The notes: a model not told the origin generated them from the sequence alone. A DNA stretch of 61,454 bases from Belnapia mucosa (GCF_016775475.1 NZ_JAEUXJ010000019.1:1-61454); one strand, 5' to 3'. Numbered from the stretch's first letter, positions 8,533-17,380 are shown. A program made the numbers and translations.

Positions 8533-9465
8533 TCAGGCCTGCTGGTCGCCGACGCTGGTCGTAGTGGTCCGCACCCACTCCGTGAAGACGTCGATCACTG
8601 ACCGCCTAGGGTGGTCCGGCAGGTGGGCGAGGTAGAAGCCGAACCCTGGGAGGGCGAGGCCGAACGCTCGCACGATGTCGCCGTTCTGCAACTCACGCGC
8701 CGCTAGCACGTCGCTGCAGACCGCTATCCCTTGTCCGGCGACCACTGCCTCGATCGCGTGCAACTCCTCCCGAAAGTGAAGTTCGCCCGCGTTGCCGACC
8801 TCCGAAATCCCAGGGTCGATGCGCCGCGCCTCTGCAAGCCAGCGCCGCCATGTCGGGGCGTCCGGCATCCCTTCACCCCATCCCATGTGAATCAACGGGT
8901 GCTGCAGGAGGTCGGCCGGGCGGCGGATCGGCGTCCCGCGAGCCAGCAGCGCCGGACTCGCCATGGGCCAGAAGACGTCGCGGAGGATCTCCCGTGCAAC
9001 CAAGCCCGGCGGTGCGGCGCGGGCATAGCGGATCGTCAGGTCGGCCTCGCCGGCGTGCAGGTCGAGCGCGGCGTCGGTCCCGATAACCTCCAGCGGTATG
9101 TCAGGGCGAGCCTCCCGCCAAGCGTAAAGACGCGGCACCAGCCAGCGGTGGGCGAAGGCGTTCGTCGTGGTCACCCGCAGCGGGCGGCGGTCGTCCGCCT
9201 CTCGCAGCGCCGATACCGCCGCAGCGAAGCCGTCGAAACCTGCCTGCAGGACAGGGAAGAGACGCTCGCCCGCCTCGGTCAGGGTCAGGGGGCGCGGGCG
9301 CCGGCGGAACAGCGGCCGCCCGCAGGCGATCTCCAGCGCCCGTACTTGGTGGCTGACGGCGGTCGGCGTCACCCCGAGTTCAGTCGCCGCCGCCTGGAAG
9401 CTCATGTGCCGAGCGGCCGCCTCAAAGGCGCGCAACGCCCCCAGCGGCGGCAAGGTCCTGCGCAT
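8533..9465 (-). CDS. LysR-family regulator, GcvA-like subgroup
   Basis: This 310-aa protein begins MRRTLPPLGALRAFEAAARH, the start typical of GcvA-type LysR regulators, with helix-turn-helix LGVTPTAVSHQVRALE and LFRRRPRPLTLTEAGE. The effector domain contains LRVTTTNAFAHRWLVPRL, ADLTIRYARAAPPG and the C-terminal GFGFYLAHLPDHPRR. Length is normal. The gene is divergent from the FAD-linked oxidoreductase at 9622 with 156 bases between starts, the classical arrangement in which a LysR protein controls its neighbour. The inducer is not predictable. The ATG at 9465 aligns with the family start. Confidence 0.88.
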   Translation of the reverse strand: MRRTLPPLGALRAFEAAARHMSFQAAATELGVTPTAVSHQVRALEIACGRPLFRRRPRPLTLTEAGERLFPVLQAGFDGFAAAVSALREADDRRPLRVTTTNAFAHRWLVPRLYAWREARPDIPLEVIGTDAALDLHAGEADLTIRYARAAPPGLVAREILRDVFWPMASPALLARGTPIRRPADLLQHPLIHMGWGEGMPDAPTWRRWLAEARRIDPGISEVGNAGELHFREELHAIEAVVAGQGIAVCSDVLAARELQNGDIVRAFGLALPGFGFYLAHLPDHPRRSVIDVFTEWVRTTTTSVGDQQA

Positions 9466-9621
9466 TGCCCGATGCTAGCTGAATGCAGCTCATCCACCAG
9501 GTGAAATTTCCGCGTTTGCTTGCAGCTGCGCCTTGGCGCGACGCTGCCCGAACACGGACCTGGCTGGGGCCGACCGAGTATGATGTGGCCTCGGGCGGCA
9601 CCGAGCAGGAGGGAGCGAGCG

Positions 9622-11019
9622 GTGACGGACTATTCGGCAGCGACACGCGGGCGCACGGCGGCGGGGCTGACGCCCTGCCGCGATATCGATCAACTCCGGG
9701 CAAGACTGCGTGGCCAGGTCGTGCTCCCGACCGACGCCCACTACGACGCGGTGCGTCAGCTTTGGAACGGGATGGTGGACCGGCGGCCAGCGTTCATCCT
9801 TCGCTGCGCTACCACCGAGGATGTCGCCGAGGCGGTGACCTTCGCCCGTGGCACGGGGCTGCCGGTCGCGGTGCGCGGCGGTGGGCACAGCATCGCTGGC
9901 AACTCCTCCTGCGACGGTGGCGTCATGATCGACCTCTCCCCGATGCGGACGATCCGGGTGGACGCCACCACGCGGACGGCTGTGGCCGGGCCGGGCGTCC
10001 TCCTCTCTGAGCTTGATGCCGCTACCCAGGCCCACGGGCTGGCCGTGCCCTCGGGCGTGGTCGGCCACACCGGGATCGCCGGGCTCACCCTGGGCGGCGG
10101 GATCGGCCGGCTGGCCCGCAAGCACGGCCTGACCTGCGACAACCTCCTCTCGGCCGAGGTGGTGCTGGCGGACGGGCGGGTGGTGCGAGCGAGCGCGGTG
10201 GAGCGCCCGGATCTGTTCTGGGGCCTGCGCGGTGGCGGCGGCAACTTGGGTATCGTCACCGCCTTTGAGTACCGGCTGCACCCTCTGGGCCCGACGGTGC
10301 TGGGCGGCCTCCTGCTGCATGACTTCGCCCGTGCCCGACAGGCGCTCCGGTTCTACCGCGATTTCAACCGGGCCGCCCCCGACGAGGTGAGCGCAGACGC
10401 GGTGCTCCTGGCCACACCGGAAGGCCCGATGCTCGGAATCTCCTGCTGCTACCTAGGGCCGGTCGAGGAAGGCGAGCGCGTCCTGCGGCCGCTGCGGGAG
10501 TTCGGGCCGCCGGCGCAGGACCTGGTCGGGCCCGTGGCCTACACTGCGCTGCAAACCGGTCTCGACGACCTCTTCGCGCGCGGGCGGCGCTTCTACTGGA
10601 AGTCGCATTACCTGCACGGAATCAGCGACGCCGCTGTCGAGGCGATGCTCGCGCGCTTCGCGGAGGTGCCTGGGCCACCGACCTTGGTGGTCCTGCAGCA
10701 GGTCGGCGGCGCGATCTCCCGTGTCGATCCGGCGACGACGGCTTACGGCAACAGGGACGCCGCATACGACTGCGTTCCGATCGCGATCTGGGACGACCCG
10801 ACCGAAGATGAGCGCAACATCGCCTGGACCCGCGGCTTCGCAGAGGCGGTGCGGCCCTTTGCTACGGGCGGCGTCTACGTGAACAACCTGGGCGAGGAGG
10901 GCGAGGAGCGGGTCCGCGCTGCCTACGGCTCGAACTACGTGCGCCTGGCCCGGCTTAAGGCCGAGTACGACCCGACAAACCTTTTCCGGCTGAACCAGAA
11001 TGTCAGACCGGCCGCATAG
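9622..11019 (+). CDS. FAD-linked oxidoreductase (PCMH/BBE family)
   Basis: From the GTG at 9622, preceded by GGAGGGAG, the product is about 465 aa. An upstream ATG at 9520 gives a low-complexity extension and is not preferred. The FAD-binding PCMH domain shows PVAVRGGGHSIAGNSSCDGG, where the His can carry the covalent flavin, then TGIAGLTLGGGIGRLARKHG and LFWGLRGGGGNLGIVTAFE. The second usual attachment Cys in the GGGxG region is absent, so a single 8-alpha-histidyl link is expected. The C-terminal BBE-like tail ends with YDPTNLFRLNQNV, a hallmark of 6-hydroxy-D-nicotine oxidase/berberine-bridge relatives. These enzymes oxidise alcohols, amines or sugars with O2, and the substrate here is unknown. 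The divergent GcvA-like regulator is the likely controller. Confidence 0.87.
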   Translation: MTDYSAATRGRTAAGLTPCRDIDQLRARLRGQVVLPTDAHYDAVRQLWNGMVDRRPAFILRCATTEDVAEAVTFARGTGLPVAVRGGGHSIAGNSSCDGGVMIDLSPMRTIRVDATTRTAVAGPGVLLSELDAATQAHGLAVPSGVVGHTGIAGLTLGGGIGRLARKHGLTCDNLLSAEVVLADGRVVRASAVERPDLFWGLRGGGGNLGIVTAFEYRLHPLGPTVLGGLLLHDFARARQALRFYRDFNRAAPDEVSADAVLLATPEGPMLGISCCYLGPVEEGERVLRPLREFGPPAQDLVGPVAYTALQTGLDDLFARGRRFYWKSHYLHGISDAAVEAMLARFAEVPGPPTLVVLQQVGGAISRVDPATTAYGNRDAAYDCVPIAIWDDPTEDERNIAWTRGFAEAVRPFATGGVYVNNLGEEGEERVRAAYGSNYVRLARLKAEYDPTNLFRLNQNVRPAA

Positions 11020-11075
11020 CCAGTTGGTACGGTGACCGTGGAAGACCGAGGCAGGCAGTCGGCCTCATTGTACTT

Positions 11076-11150
11076 ACCCATCTGGGAAAGTCAGCTGCCA
11101 TATTACGAGGCTTGGCTTGCGATAACCTCTCCGTGGGGCAAGTCAGAGGC
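11076..11150 (+). repeat. dispersed intergenic repeat, copy 1
   Basis: This 75-base stretch downstream of the FAD oxidoreductase shares ACCCATCT, GGAA, AGCTGCCAT, GCGATAACC and GCAAGTCAG, in the same order and orientation, with 11987-12063. The two copies flank the racemase gene as diverged direct repeats. Each has a poor coding look. They may be old IS or MITE ends, or a family of intergenic elements. Confidence 0.5.
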
Positions 11151-11216
11151 GGCTGCTATCGACCCATACCGGACTCTCGCGGCAAGGGCCTGCAGCTATA
11201 TGGAGAGAGAGGCCCG

Positions 11217-11933
11217 CTAGAACTTCGCAAGAGCCAGATCGACGGCTGCCTGGGCATGTATGGCCGTCGTGTCGAACAGCGGCACCGGACTGTCCTCCGG
11301 CGTCACCAGCAGCATAATTTCGGTGCAGCCCAGGATCACCGCCTCCGCCCCACGGTCCACCAAGCGGGCGATCACCTCGCGGTAGGCCAGGCGCGAGGAC
11401 GGCTCCGCCCGGCCCTGGACTAGTTCCTCGTAAATCACCCGGTGCACCAGGGCGCGGTCGTCCTCTCCCGGCACCAGCACCTTCAGCCCGTGCCGTTCCG
11501 TGAGCCGTCCCTTGTAGAAGGTCTGCTCCATGGTGAAGGCCGTGCCGAGCAGGCCAACCCTCCTCAGGCCGGCTTCCTTGATCCTCTCCGCGGTCGGGTC
11601 AGCGATGTGTAGCAGCGGCAACCCGACGGCCGCCTGAACCTGATCGGCCATGCGATGCATCGTGTTGGTGCATATCACCACGAAGTCCGCGCCGCCGCGT
11701 TCCAGGCGATGCGCAGCCGCTATCATCTCGGCAGCAGCGTCGTCCCAGCGCCCGGCGTGCTGGAGGGCCTCGATCTCACCGAAGTCGAAGGACCACATGA
11801 GGCAGCGGGCCGAGCGCAGGCCACCCAGCCGAGCCCTGACCGCCTGATTGATGATCCGGTAGTACTCCGCCGAGCTCTCCCAGCTCATCCCGCCGATCAG
11901 GCCGATTACCTTCTGCGACACGTTTCCCTCCAA
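11217..11933 (-). CDS. aspartate/glutamate racemase family protein
   Basis: This 238-aa protein starts with VIGLIGGMSWESSAEYYRII, the usual Asp/Glu racemase opening. It carries both catalytic cysteine motifs of the two-base, PLP-independent mechanism: VICTNTMHRMAD in the N-terminal lobe and VILGCTEIMLLV in the C-terminal lobe. Length (about 230) is normal. The probable reaction is racemisation of aspartate or a related acidic amino acid in the cytoplasm; some relatives act on hydantoins or glutamate. The gene is alone on the minus strand between a + strand oxidoreductase and a + strand MFS exporter, and is flanked by two related intergenic repeats, which suggests it moved as a cassette. It has no internal lesion. 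Confidence 0.88.
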   Translation of the reverse strand: MEGNVSQKVIGLIGGMSWESSAEYYRIINQAVRARLGGLRSARCLMWSFDFGEIEALQHAGRWDDAAAEMIAAAHRLERGGADFVVICTNTMHRMADQVQAAVGLPLLHIADPTAERIKEAGLRRVGLLGTAFTMEQTFYKGRLTERHGLKVLVPGEDDRALVHRVIYEELVQGRAEPSSRLAYREVIARLVDRGAEAVILGCTEIMLLVTPEDSPVPLFDTTAIHAQAAVDLALAKF

Positions 11934-11986
11934 GTTCCGGCCGGCATGGAGGACGAACCGTCGCCGGGAGGCAAGGTCTGCTCACC

Positions 11987-12063
11987 ACCCATCTCGGAAG
12001 TTGAGCTGCCATTCCAAGGCGCTTTCTCACATGCGATAACCACCGCGCAGTGCAAGTCAGCGG
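11987..12063 (+). repeat. dispersed intergenic repeat, copy 2
   Basis: This copy lies upstream of the racemase gene and between it and the divergent MFS gene. It shares ordered blocks with copy 1 (ACCCATCT, GAGCTGCCATT, ATGCGATAACC, GTGCAAGTCAG). A shorter match lies at 13587-13616. Confidence 0.5.
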
Positions 12064-12204
12064 TGCGGGTCAATATCGGCCAGGAGCTGCCGAACCGCTC
12101 CGCTAAAACGCGCGGCACTCTCTAGCCGTAGCGCTTCGCTCCCGCCACAATCCAGCAGGCTCGGCGGTAAGTAAGGCCGGGCAGGTGGAAGGACGGAAGC
12201 GGGA

Positions 12205-13434
12205 TTGAGATTGCCTTTGTGGGCTAGTGCCCTTGTTGCGACCCTGACTGTCCAGACTGTCAGCTCCTTCGCCTCCCTCGCCGTACCTCTGCTGGGCCCG
12301 CCGCTGATGGCACGCGCGGGCTTGGCGCCCGAAAGCATCGGCCTTGTCGCCGCAATGACCTCGGCTGGGATCTGCTGGTGTTTGGCTTCTGGCGGTCCAA
12401 TGCTTACCCGCTACGGGCCTGTTCGCACGCTGCAGATTGGATTGGCCTGCATTGCGCTCGGCCTTGCCGCTTTGTCGCAGCCGCTGGGTCTGCTCGGGCT
12501 CCTCGGCGCCGTGGCTATTGGCTTCGGCACCGGCCACAATACGCCGGCAGGCAGCCAGGTCCTGGTTCGCGCGGCGCCGCCCCGGCATCGTACGCTGATT
12601 TTCTCCATCAAGCAGGCAGGCGTTCCTTTCGGCGGCGCCTTGGCAGGGCTCGCGGTAGCACCGCTGGTGCTGGCACAGGGACTGTCCGCCGCGCTCTGGA
12701 CGGTCATCAGTGTCGTGCTGCTCACGATAATGCTCGTGCAGCCTTTCCGGCAGCGGCTGGACGAGGACCGGGATGTGGGCAGGCGGGGCTGGGCGCCCGC
12801 ACTGCTTTCCCCAACGACAGTGGTGAGGTCCGTGCGTGTTTTACGCGCGCACCCCTCCCTGCCGCTGCTGACCGCGCTCGGAGCGTCCTTTTCGGTACTG
12901 CAGTCCTGCCTGACGGCTTTCATGGCGACTTACGCCATCACCGCCCATGGTGTTTCTCTTGCTGAGGCCGGGCGGATTGTTGCGGTGATGCAGGGCGCCA
13001 GCATGCTCGGGCGCATAGCCCTGGGGTGGCTAGCCGACCGCATGGGTCGTGCGCTCCAGCACCTCGCGCTTCAAGCCGTGGCGTCGGCGCTTGCGGTCGG
13101 ACTACTTGTCACCGATGTCGTCCAGGACGTCTGGGCGCTCTACGCCTCTGCGGCCCTCATAGGCACGACAGCCATCGGATGGAACGGGGTGCATATCGCG
13201 GAATTGGCGCGCGTGGCACCGCTGGCCCTGGTCGGCGAGATAACAGCTGCCGCCAGCCTCTTCGGCTTTGTTGGATCCATCTTCGGGCCGCTGGCCTTCA
13301 CAGTGCTGGTGAGCTGGAGCGGCAGCTACGAACTCTCCTTTCTTCTCATGGCCGCTCAGCTGGCAGCTTTTGGGGTGGTCAGTGCGGTCATCCCGTCGGG
13401 CGGAGCCGACCAGCGGGGCCGACGTCACTCCTGA
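12205..13434 (+). CDS. MFS transporter
   Basis: This 409-aa polytopic protein has about twelve hydrophobic segments. It begins at a TTG (12205) with GGAAGG about 12 bases upstream; no ATG lies near the first helix. A conserved MFS loop 2-3 motif is weak, but the loop 8-9 copy RIALGWLADRMGR is clear. Helix-rich segments such as GLLGLLGAVAIGFGTG and TLIFSIKQAGVPFGGALAG match the CynX/NreB-like and YbfB-like uncharacterised exporters. It is divergent from the racemase gene with the repeat copy 2 between them. The substrate is unknown; drug or organic-acid export are possible. Confidence 0.82.
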   Translation: MRLPLWASALVATLTVQTVSSFASLAVPLLGPPLMARAGLAPESIGLVAAMTSAGICWCLASGGPMLTRYGPVRTLQIGLACIALGLAALSQPLGLLGLLGAVAIGFGTGHNTPAGSQVLVRAAPPRHRTLIFSIKQAGVPFGGALAGLAVAPLVLAQGLSAALWTVISVVLLTIMLVQPFRQRLDEDRDVGRRGWAPALLSPTTVVRSVRVLRAHPSLPLLTALGASFSVLQSCLTAFMATYAITAHGVSLAEAGRIVAVMQGASMLGRIALGWLADRMGRALQHLALQAVASALAVGLLVTDVVQDVWALYASAALIGTTAIGWNGVHIAELARVAPLALVGEITAAASLFGFVGSIFGPLAFTVLVSWSGSYELSFLLMAAQLAAFGVVSAVIPSGGADQRGRRHS

Positions 13435-13586
13435 ACGCCGGTCGGTGCTTTGCGCCCCAGCTTCAGCGAATGCTGATGGGCTTGCCAGTGACCAGCGAGG
13501 CAAACCGGAGCAGCGCGTGAGGGAGTTGAGGTTACGGGACTGCCGCTTGGGCGCAATTGGAATTACGCCGTCTCCTACCCTGACCA

Positions 13587-13616
13587 GCGATAATTTCCCC
13601 GCAGAGCAAGCCAGCG
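13587..13616 (+). repeat. partial third copy of the intergenic repeat
   Basis: The block GCGATAATTTCCCCGCAGAG followed by CAAGCCAGCG resembles the 3' half of copies 1 and 2 (GCGATAACC...GCAAGTCAG). Only about 30 bases align by eye. The surrounding 13435-13721 contains no credible gene. Confidence 0.3.
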
Positions 13617-13721
13617 ATGCCGGATAAAGCCCAGAGCGGCGCAGCCGAGGGCCGCGCCGTTACAACATGGTAAGCGTGCTATGAGTGGTGATTATCGAAC
13701 TCTAGAGTTGCGGAGGGCGGT

Positions 13722-13859
13722 ATGGTTGGCACGTTCAGCACCTCGGCCCCAAGGGAGGAGAAATGCCGGCAATGCGGATCTCTTTATAAAATTCGGATTA
13801 TGCATCTACTGATCAGGCCTAGGGACAGTTTCGGCTGTCAGGTTGCCTGCGTAAGTTAG
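13722..13859 (+). CDS. micro-protein with degenerate zinc ribbon
   Basis: This is a 45-codon frame with a Shine-Dalgarno (GGAGGG) 4 bases before the ATG. It contains EKCRQCGSLYKI followed 12-20 residues later by DSFGCQVACVS. This is the spacing of small CxxC...CxxC zinc-ribbon proteins that read CPxCGTLY...RDxDSFxCxxCG. The second pair is CxxxC here, so metal binding may be lost, or a small insertion has occurred near the 3' end. The gene sits 84 bases ahead of a broken tyrosine recombinase. Confidence 0.45.
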   Translation: MVGTFSTSAPREEKCRQCGSLYKIRIMHLLIRPRDSFGCQVACVS

Positions 13860-13943
13860 ACAACTGGAACGATGCAGCGTTTCCTAGTTACGGGCTTATC
13901 AAGTGTGTGCCGTGGCCGAAGCCATCAGCATCTTGACAAACCC

Positions 13944-14777
13944 ATGAACTCCTTTGCCCGCGCTCCCGCCGCTGAACTCACGCCGGTTGCGCCACTGTCC
14001 GATGCTGCTCTGAGCTATGCGCTCGAGGCCTCGGCAGAGAGCACTAAGCGGGCATACCAGATGGCCTGGGCCGACTTCACCGCGTGGTGCGAGGCGCCCG
14101 GCCATGCGTCCCTGCCGGCGACACCCGAAGTGGCCGGCAGCTTCCTCGCGGGGCGCGCCACCACTCACAAGCCGGCCAGCCTGACGATGCGGCTGGTGGC
14201 GGTCGGCTAGGCGCACCGCCTCGCTCGCCACCAACTCCACACCCGGCCATTCGGGAGACGATGAGGCATCCAGCGCCGTCACGGCACCGCCCCGGAAGAA
14301 GGTGGCCGCAGACATAGTCGTGCTACGTGACGACCTGAGCGAGCTCGCCAAAATCCAAAGGCCGCGAACCCTCTGCGACCGGGCCCTGTTGCAGATCGGC
14401 TTTGCGGGTGCGCTGCGGCGGTCGGAGGTGGTGGCGCTCGATGTGAACGATATACGTTTCGTTCCTGAGGGAATGGTTGTCACCCCGTGTCGAAGCAAGG
14501 CCGACTAGGAAGGCCAGGAGATCGAGATCGCCATCCCCTACGACCAATCCGAGCGGACGTGCCCGGCCCTGACCCGCGCGCTTGGCTTGAGGCAGCCGCG
14601 ATCACCAGCGGGCCGGTCTTCGTCTCCGTGAACCGGCACGGCGCCATCGGCACGGCTCGGCTTTCGCCGATCGACGTGGCCTGGGTGGTGAAGGCGGCAA
14701 TGGCGACGGCCGGCGCCGATCCGGCGACTTTTCCGGCCACAGCCTACAGGCGCAGCCGTGAAGAACTTGGCCCATAG
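13944..14777 (+). pseudogene. tyrosine recombinase/integrase, decayed
   Basis: The N-terminal core-binding domain is clear from ATG 13944 (ALSYALEASAESTKRAYQMA, WADFTAWCEAPGHASLPATP) and stops at TAG 14210. The catalytic domain resumes about 90 bases on in another frame with LCDRALLQIGFAGALRRSEV, including the first catalytic Arg, then meets a TAG at 14508. A third segment has DPRAWLEAAAITSGPVF and VNRHGAIGTARLSPIDVAWV. It ends in a tail that lacks the HxLR box and the nucleophilic Tyr. At least two stops and two frameshifts are present, so the gene is dead. It is related to phage-type integrases common in Acetobacteraceae islands. Confidence 0.8.
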
Positions 14778-14920
14778 CGCATCCCTCCATGCCAAGAAAA
14801 AGACTGCACCTTCAAACCCCGGGATCAAGCATCTAGAGCGCCGCGCGCTGGGCTGAAGCACTTGACAACTTCGGCGTCACTATCCCGTACATATCTCGCA
14901 GGTGAGACGGGGATAGCTGC

Positions 14921-16348
14921 ATGCAGTCATATGATCTGGTCGTCATCGGCAGTGGGCCATCCGGACGACGGGCCGCAGTGCAGGCAGCGAAGCTGGGCCG
15001 CTCAGTTCTGGTAATCGAAAAAGGCCGGCGTGTCGGTGGCGTTTCGGTGCACACCGGCACCATCCCGTCCAAGACGCTACGCGAAACCGTGCTGAATCTG
15101 ACAGGCTGGCGCGAGCGCGGCTTCTATGGCCTGGCGTATCGCGTGAAGCAGGATATCGAAGCTGGCGACCTGACGACCCGCTTGCACAAGACTTTGGAGC
15201 ATGAGGTCGAAACCTTGGAGCACCAGTTCGCCCGCAACCGGGTGCACATGCTGCGAGGTTTGGCGAGCTTTGTTAACCCGCACCGAATTGAAGTGCAGGT
15301 AGAGGCCGGCGAGAGCCGGACAGTCGAGGCAGCGCGAGTTGTGATCGCTGTGGGGACCCGTCCTTTGCGCCCTCCCCACATCCCGTTCAACCGCACTACG
15401 GTAATAGACAGCGACGAACTTGTTGATCTCACGACGCTGCCGCGGTCAATAACCGTTGTCGGCGCCGGAGTGATCGGTGTGGAGTATGCTACGATCTTCT
15501 CTGCGTTGGACGTGCGTGTGACATTGGTGGAACCGCGCAGCAGCTTTCTTGACTTTGTAGACCGCGAACTGGTGGACGATTTCGTCCACCAACTGCGGGA
15601 CCGTGGGGTAGGCTTCCGCCTTGGCTCGAAAGTGCAGTCCATCGAATTCGAAAATAGCCAGCCCGTGGCGATGCTGGAGGGTGGCCGGCGCGTGCGGTCT
15701 GAGATGCTGCTCTTTACTGCTGGGCGCGTGGGCGCCACTGACACACTGAACCTTTCGGCGTGTGGCCTAGCTTCCGACGACCGTGGCCGCCTGACAGTGG
15801 ACCCGCAAACCTTCCAAACAACGGTGCCACATATCTACGCCACGGGTGACGTGATCGGATTTCCCAGTTTGGCGTCCACCTCGTTGGAACAGGGGCGCAT
15901 AGCGGCCTGTCACGCTTGCGGTGAGCCGCTGCCCTCAGCGCCGGCCTTTTTCCCCTACGGCATCTATTCGGTACCCGAGATCTCCACGGTAGGCCTGAGT
16001 GAGGAAGAGGTGCGCAGGGCTGGAACGCCATATGAATGTGGCATCGCCCGCCTTCGAGAAACGTCTCGCGGGCACATCATGGGGCTGAATGGCGGCTTGC
16101 TGAAGATGATTGTCTCGATTGAAACGCGTCGGATTCTTGGTGTGCACATTGTAGGAGAAGGGGCAACCGAGCTGGTGCACATCGGTCAAGCGGTTCTAAA
16201 TCTGGGTGGTACCTTGGACTACTTCATAGACAACACTTTTAACTACCCAACGCTTGCTGAGGCTTACAAGATTGCCGCCCTGGATGCTTGGAATCGTTTA
16301 ACTCCGCGCAAGGAGGCGGTTGCGGAGGTGACCGCGGTGTCGCCCTGA
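14921..16348 (+). CDS. sthA: soluble pyridine nucleotide transhydrogenase
   Basis: This 475-aa flavoprotein has the FAD Rossmann motif YDLVVIGSGPSGRRAAVQAA at the N-terminus. GGVSVHTGTIPSK replaces the redox-active CxxxxC disulfide of dihydrolipoamide dehydrogenases, exactly as in SthA. A second dinucleotide motif is VVGAGVIGVEYATIFSALD, and the FAD segment PHIYATGDVIGFPSLASTS follows. The C-terminal dimerisation domain ends with NTFNYPTLAEAYKIAALDA. It interconverts NADPH/NAD+ with NADP+/NADH in the cytoplasm, dissipating excess NADPH. Length matches the family (about 465-470). The gene is intact although both flanks are mobile-element debris, so it could be a cargo gene. ATG at 14921 has only a weak GGGGA upstream. 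Confidence 0.92.
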   Translation: MQSYDLVVIGSGPSGRRAAVQAAKLGRSVLVIEKGRRVGGVSVHTGTIPSKTLRETVLNLTGWRERGFYGLAYRVKQDIEAGDLTTRLHKTLEHEVETLEHQFARNRVHMLRGLASFVNPHRIEVQVEAGESRTVEAARVVIAVGTRPLRPPHIPFNRTTVIDSDELVDLTTLPRSITVVGAGVIGVEYATIFSALDVRVTLVEPRSSFLDFVDRELVDDFVHQLRDRGVGFRLGSKVQSIEFENSQPVAMLEGGRRVRSEMLLFTAGRVGATDTLNLSACGLASDDRGRLTVDPQTFQTTVPHIYATGDVIGFPSLASTSLEQGRIAACHACGEPLPSAPAFFPYGIYSVPEISTVGLSEEEVRRAGTPYECGIARLRETSRGHIMGLNGGLLKMIVSIETRRILGVHIVGEGATELVHIGQAVLNLGGTLDYFIDNTFNYPTLAEAYKIAALDAWNRLTPRKEAVAEVTAVSP

Positions 16349-16455
16349 CTGGTGCTTTGACCTGCCCCCGATCGGGGATCTACGGCTATGAGAGGCCTGG
16401 CCCATGGTGACCGTGGACCCGAAGCTGGTCCGCCCGATGGGAGAACTTCTGGGCT

Positions 16456-16551
16456 TCATGAGCAGCCCTTCCGGGCTGCCTTGGCAGCGAATTCCTGGGG
16501 CGTCAGGTGCCCCAGGGAACTGTGAGGACGGGACGCATTATAGTCCCTCTT
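16456..16551 (-). pseudogene. IS3-family transposase C-terminal fragment
   Basis: Read on the minus strand, this gives RDYNASRPHSSLGHLTPQEF followed by about ten residues and a TGA at 16458-16456. This is the C-terminal signature of IS3-family OrfB (catalytic Glu helix, then YN..RPHSSLG.LTP). The upstream part is cut exactly where the IS6 element begins at 16552. The rest of the IS3 copy is not found on the other side of the IS6 element, so more than a simple insertion happened. Confidence 0.8.
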
Positions 16552-17380
16552 GGCATTGTCACGTCGTTGAGCGCTGGGCGGAATGAACTGGTTGGGCCTA
16601 GGTGGTCGCATGTCGACCGAGCCCACTACCTACCCCGGCTACCGCTTTCCGGCCGAGGTCATCCACCATGCAATCTGGCATTATCACCTGTTCAGCCTGA
16701 ACCTGCGCGACATCGAGTTGATCCCGGCCGAGCGGGGCGTGGTGGTCAGCTACGAGAGTATCCGCCGTTGGTGCCTCCGCTTCGGCACGAACCTCGCCGG
16801 CAGGTTGCGCAAGCGGCGGCCGAGGCCGGGCGACACTTGGCACCTGGATGAGGTGTATCTGACGATCAACGGCGAGCTCTTTTATCTCTGGCGCGCAGTG
16901 GACCAGCACGGTGTCGTGCTCGACATCCTCGTGCAGGAGCGGCGCAACGCTACGGCCGCCAAACGCTTTTCAAACGCTCGCTGGTGAGCCTGAAGTACAA
17001 GTCGCGCAAGATCGTCACGGATGGGCTCCGCAGCTATGGCGTCGCACAGCGAGAGGTTCTGCCCAACGTGCGGCATCGGACCAGCCGATACCTGAACAAT
17101 CGTGCTGAGAATTCCCACCGCCTAACGCGACGTCGGGAACGTCAGATGCAGCGCTTCAAGTCACCCGGGCAAGTCCAGCGGTTCCTGTCGGCGCACGCGA
17201 TGATCTATGGTCACTTCCGTCCGCGGCGGCACCTGATGGCCGCCGAACAATACCGCCGTTCGCGCGGCAAGGCTTTCCAGACCTGGCGGCAGGAGACGTG
17301 TGCCCAGATGGCAGCGTGAGATCACGCAAGCTCCGTCTTGCGGTCAAACGCGCCCGGTCATCAAACAATGTGACAACGCC
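16552..17380 (+). mobile_element. IS6-family insertion sequence, about 829 bp
   Basis: Imperfect terminal inverted repeats are GGCATTGTCACGTCGTTGA at 16552-16570 and TCAAACAATGTGACAACGCC at 17361-17380 (complement GGCGTTGTCACATTGTTTGA), matching at about 16 of 19 positions. Total size is typical of IS6 elements (about 800-830 bp), which move by replicative cointegration and often cause deletions between copies. One end abuts an IS3 fragment and the other a truncated serine recombinase, so the element probably mediated the rearrangement that joined them. I cannot see an 8-bp target duplication. Confidence 0.8.
16610..17319 (+). pseudogene. IS6-family transposase with a one-base deletion
   Basis: The DDE transposase is read in two frames. 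The first (from ATG 16610) holds a zinc/HTH-like N-terminus, SYESIRRWCLRFGTNLAGRL and the first catalytic Asp in GDTWHLDEVYLTINGELFY. The second (to 17319) holds KIVTDGLRSYG (second Asp) and YLNNRAENSHRLTRRRER (catalytic Glu). The switch is at about 16970 in AAACGCTTTTCAAACG: one extra T would restore the family sequence KRFFKRLLVS. IS6 transposases do not normally need a frameshift, so a slippage deletion in the T-run is the simplest reading. Confidence 0.82.

Noticed and set aside
16966..16976. Programmed slippage in the IS6 transposase.
   Set aside because: IS6 transposases are normally single-frame; the T-run is only four bases. A deletion is simpler.
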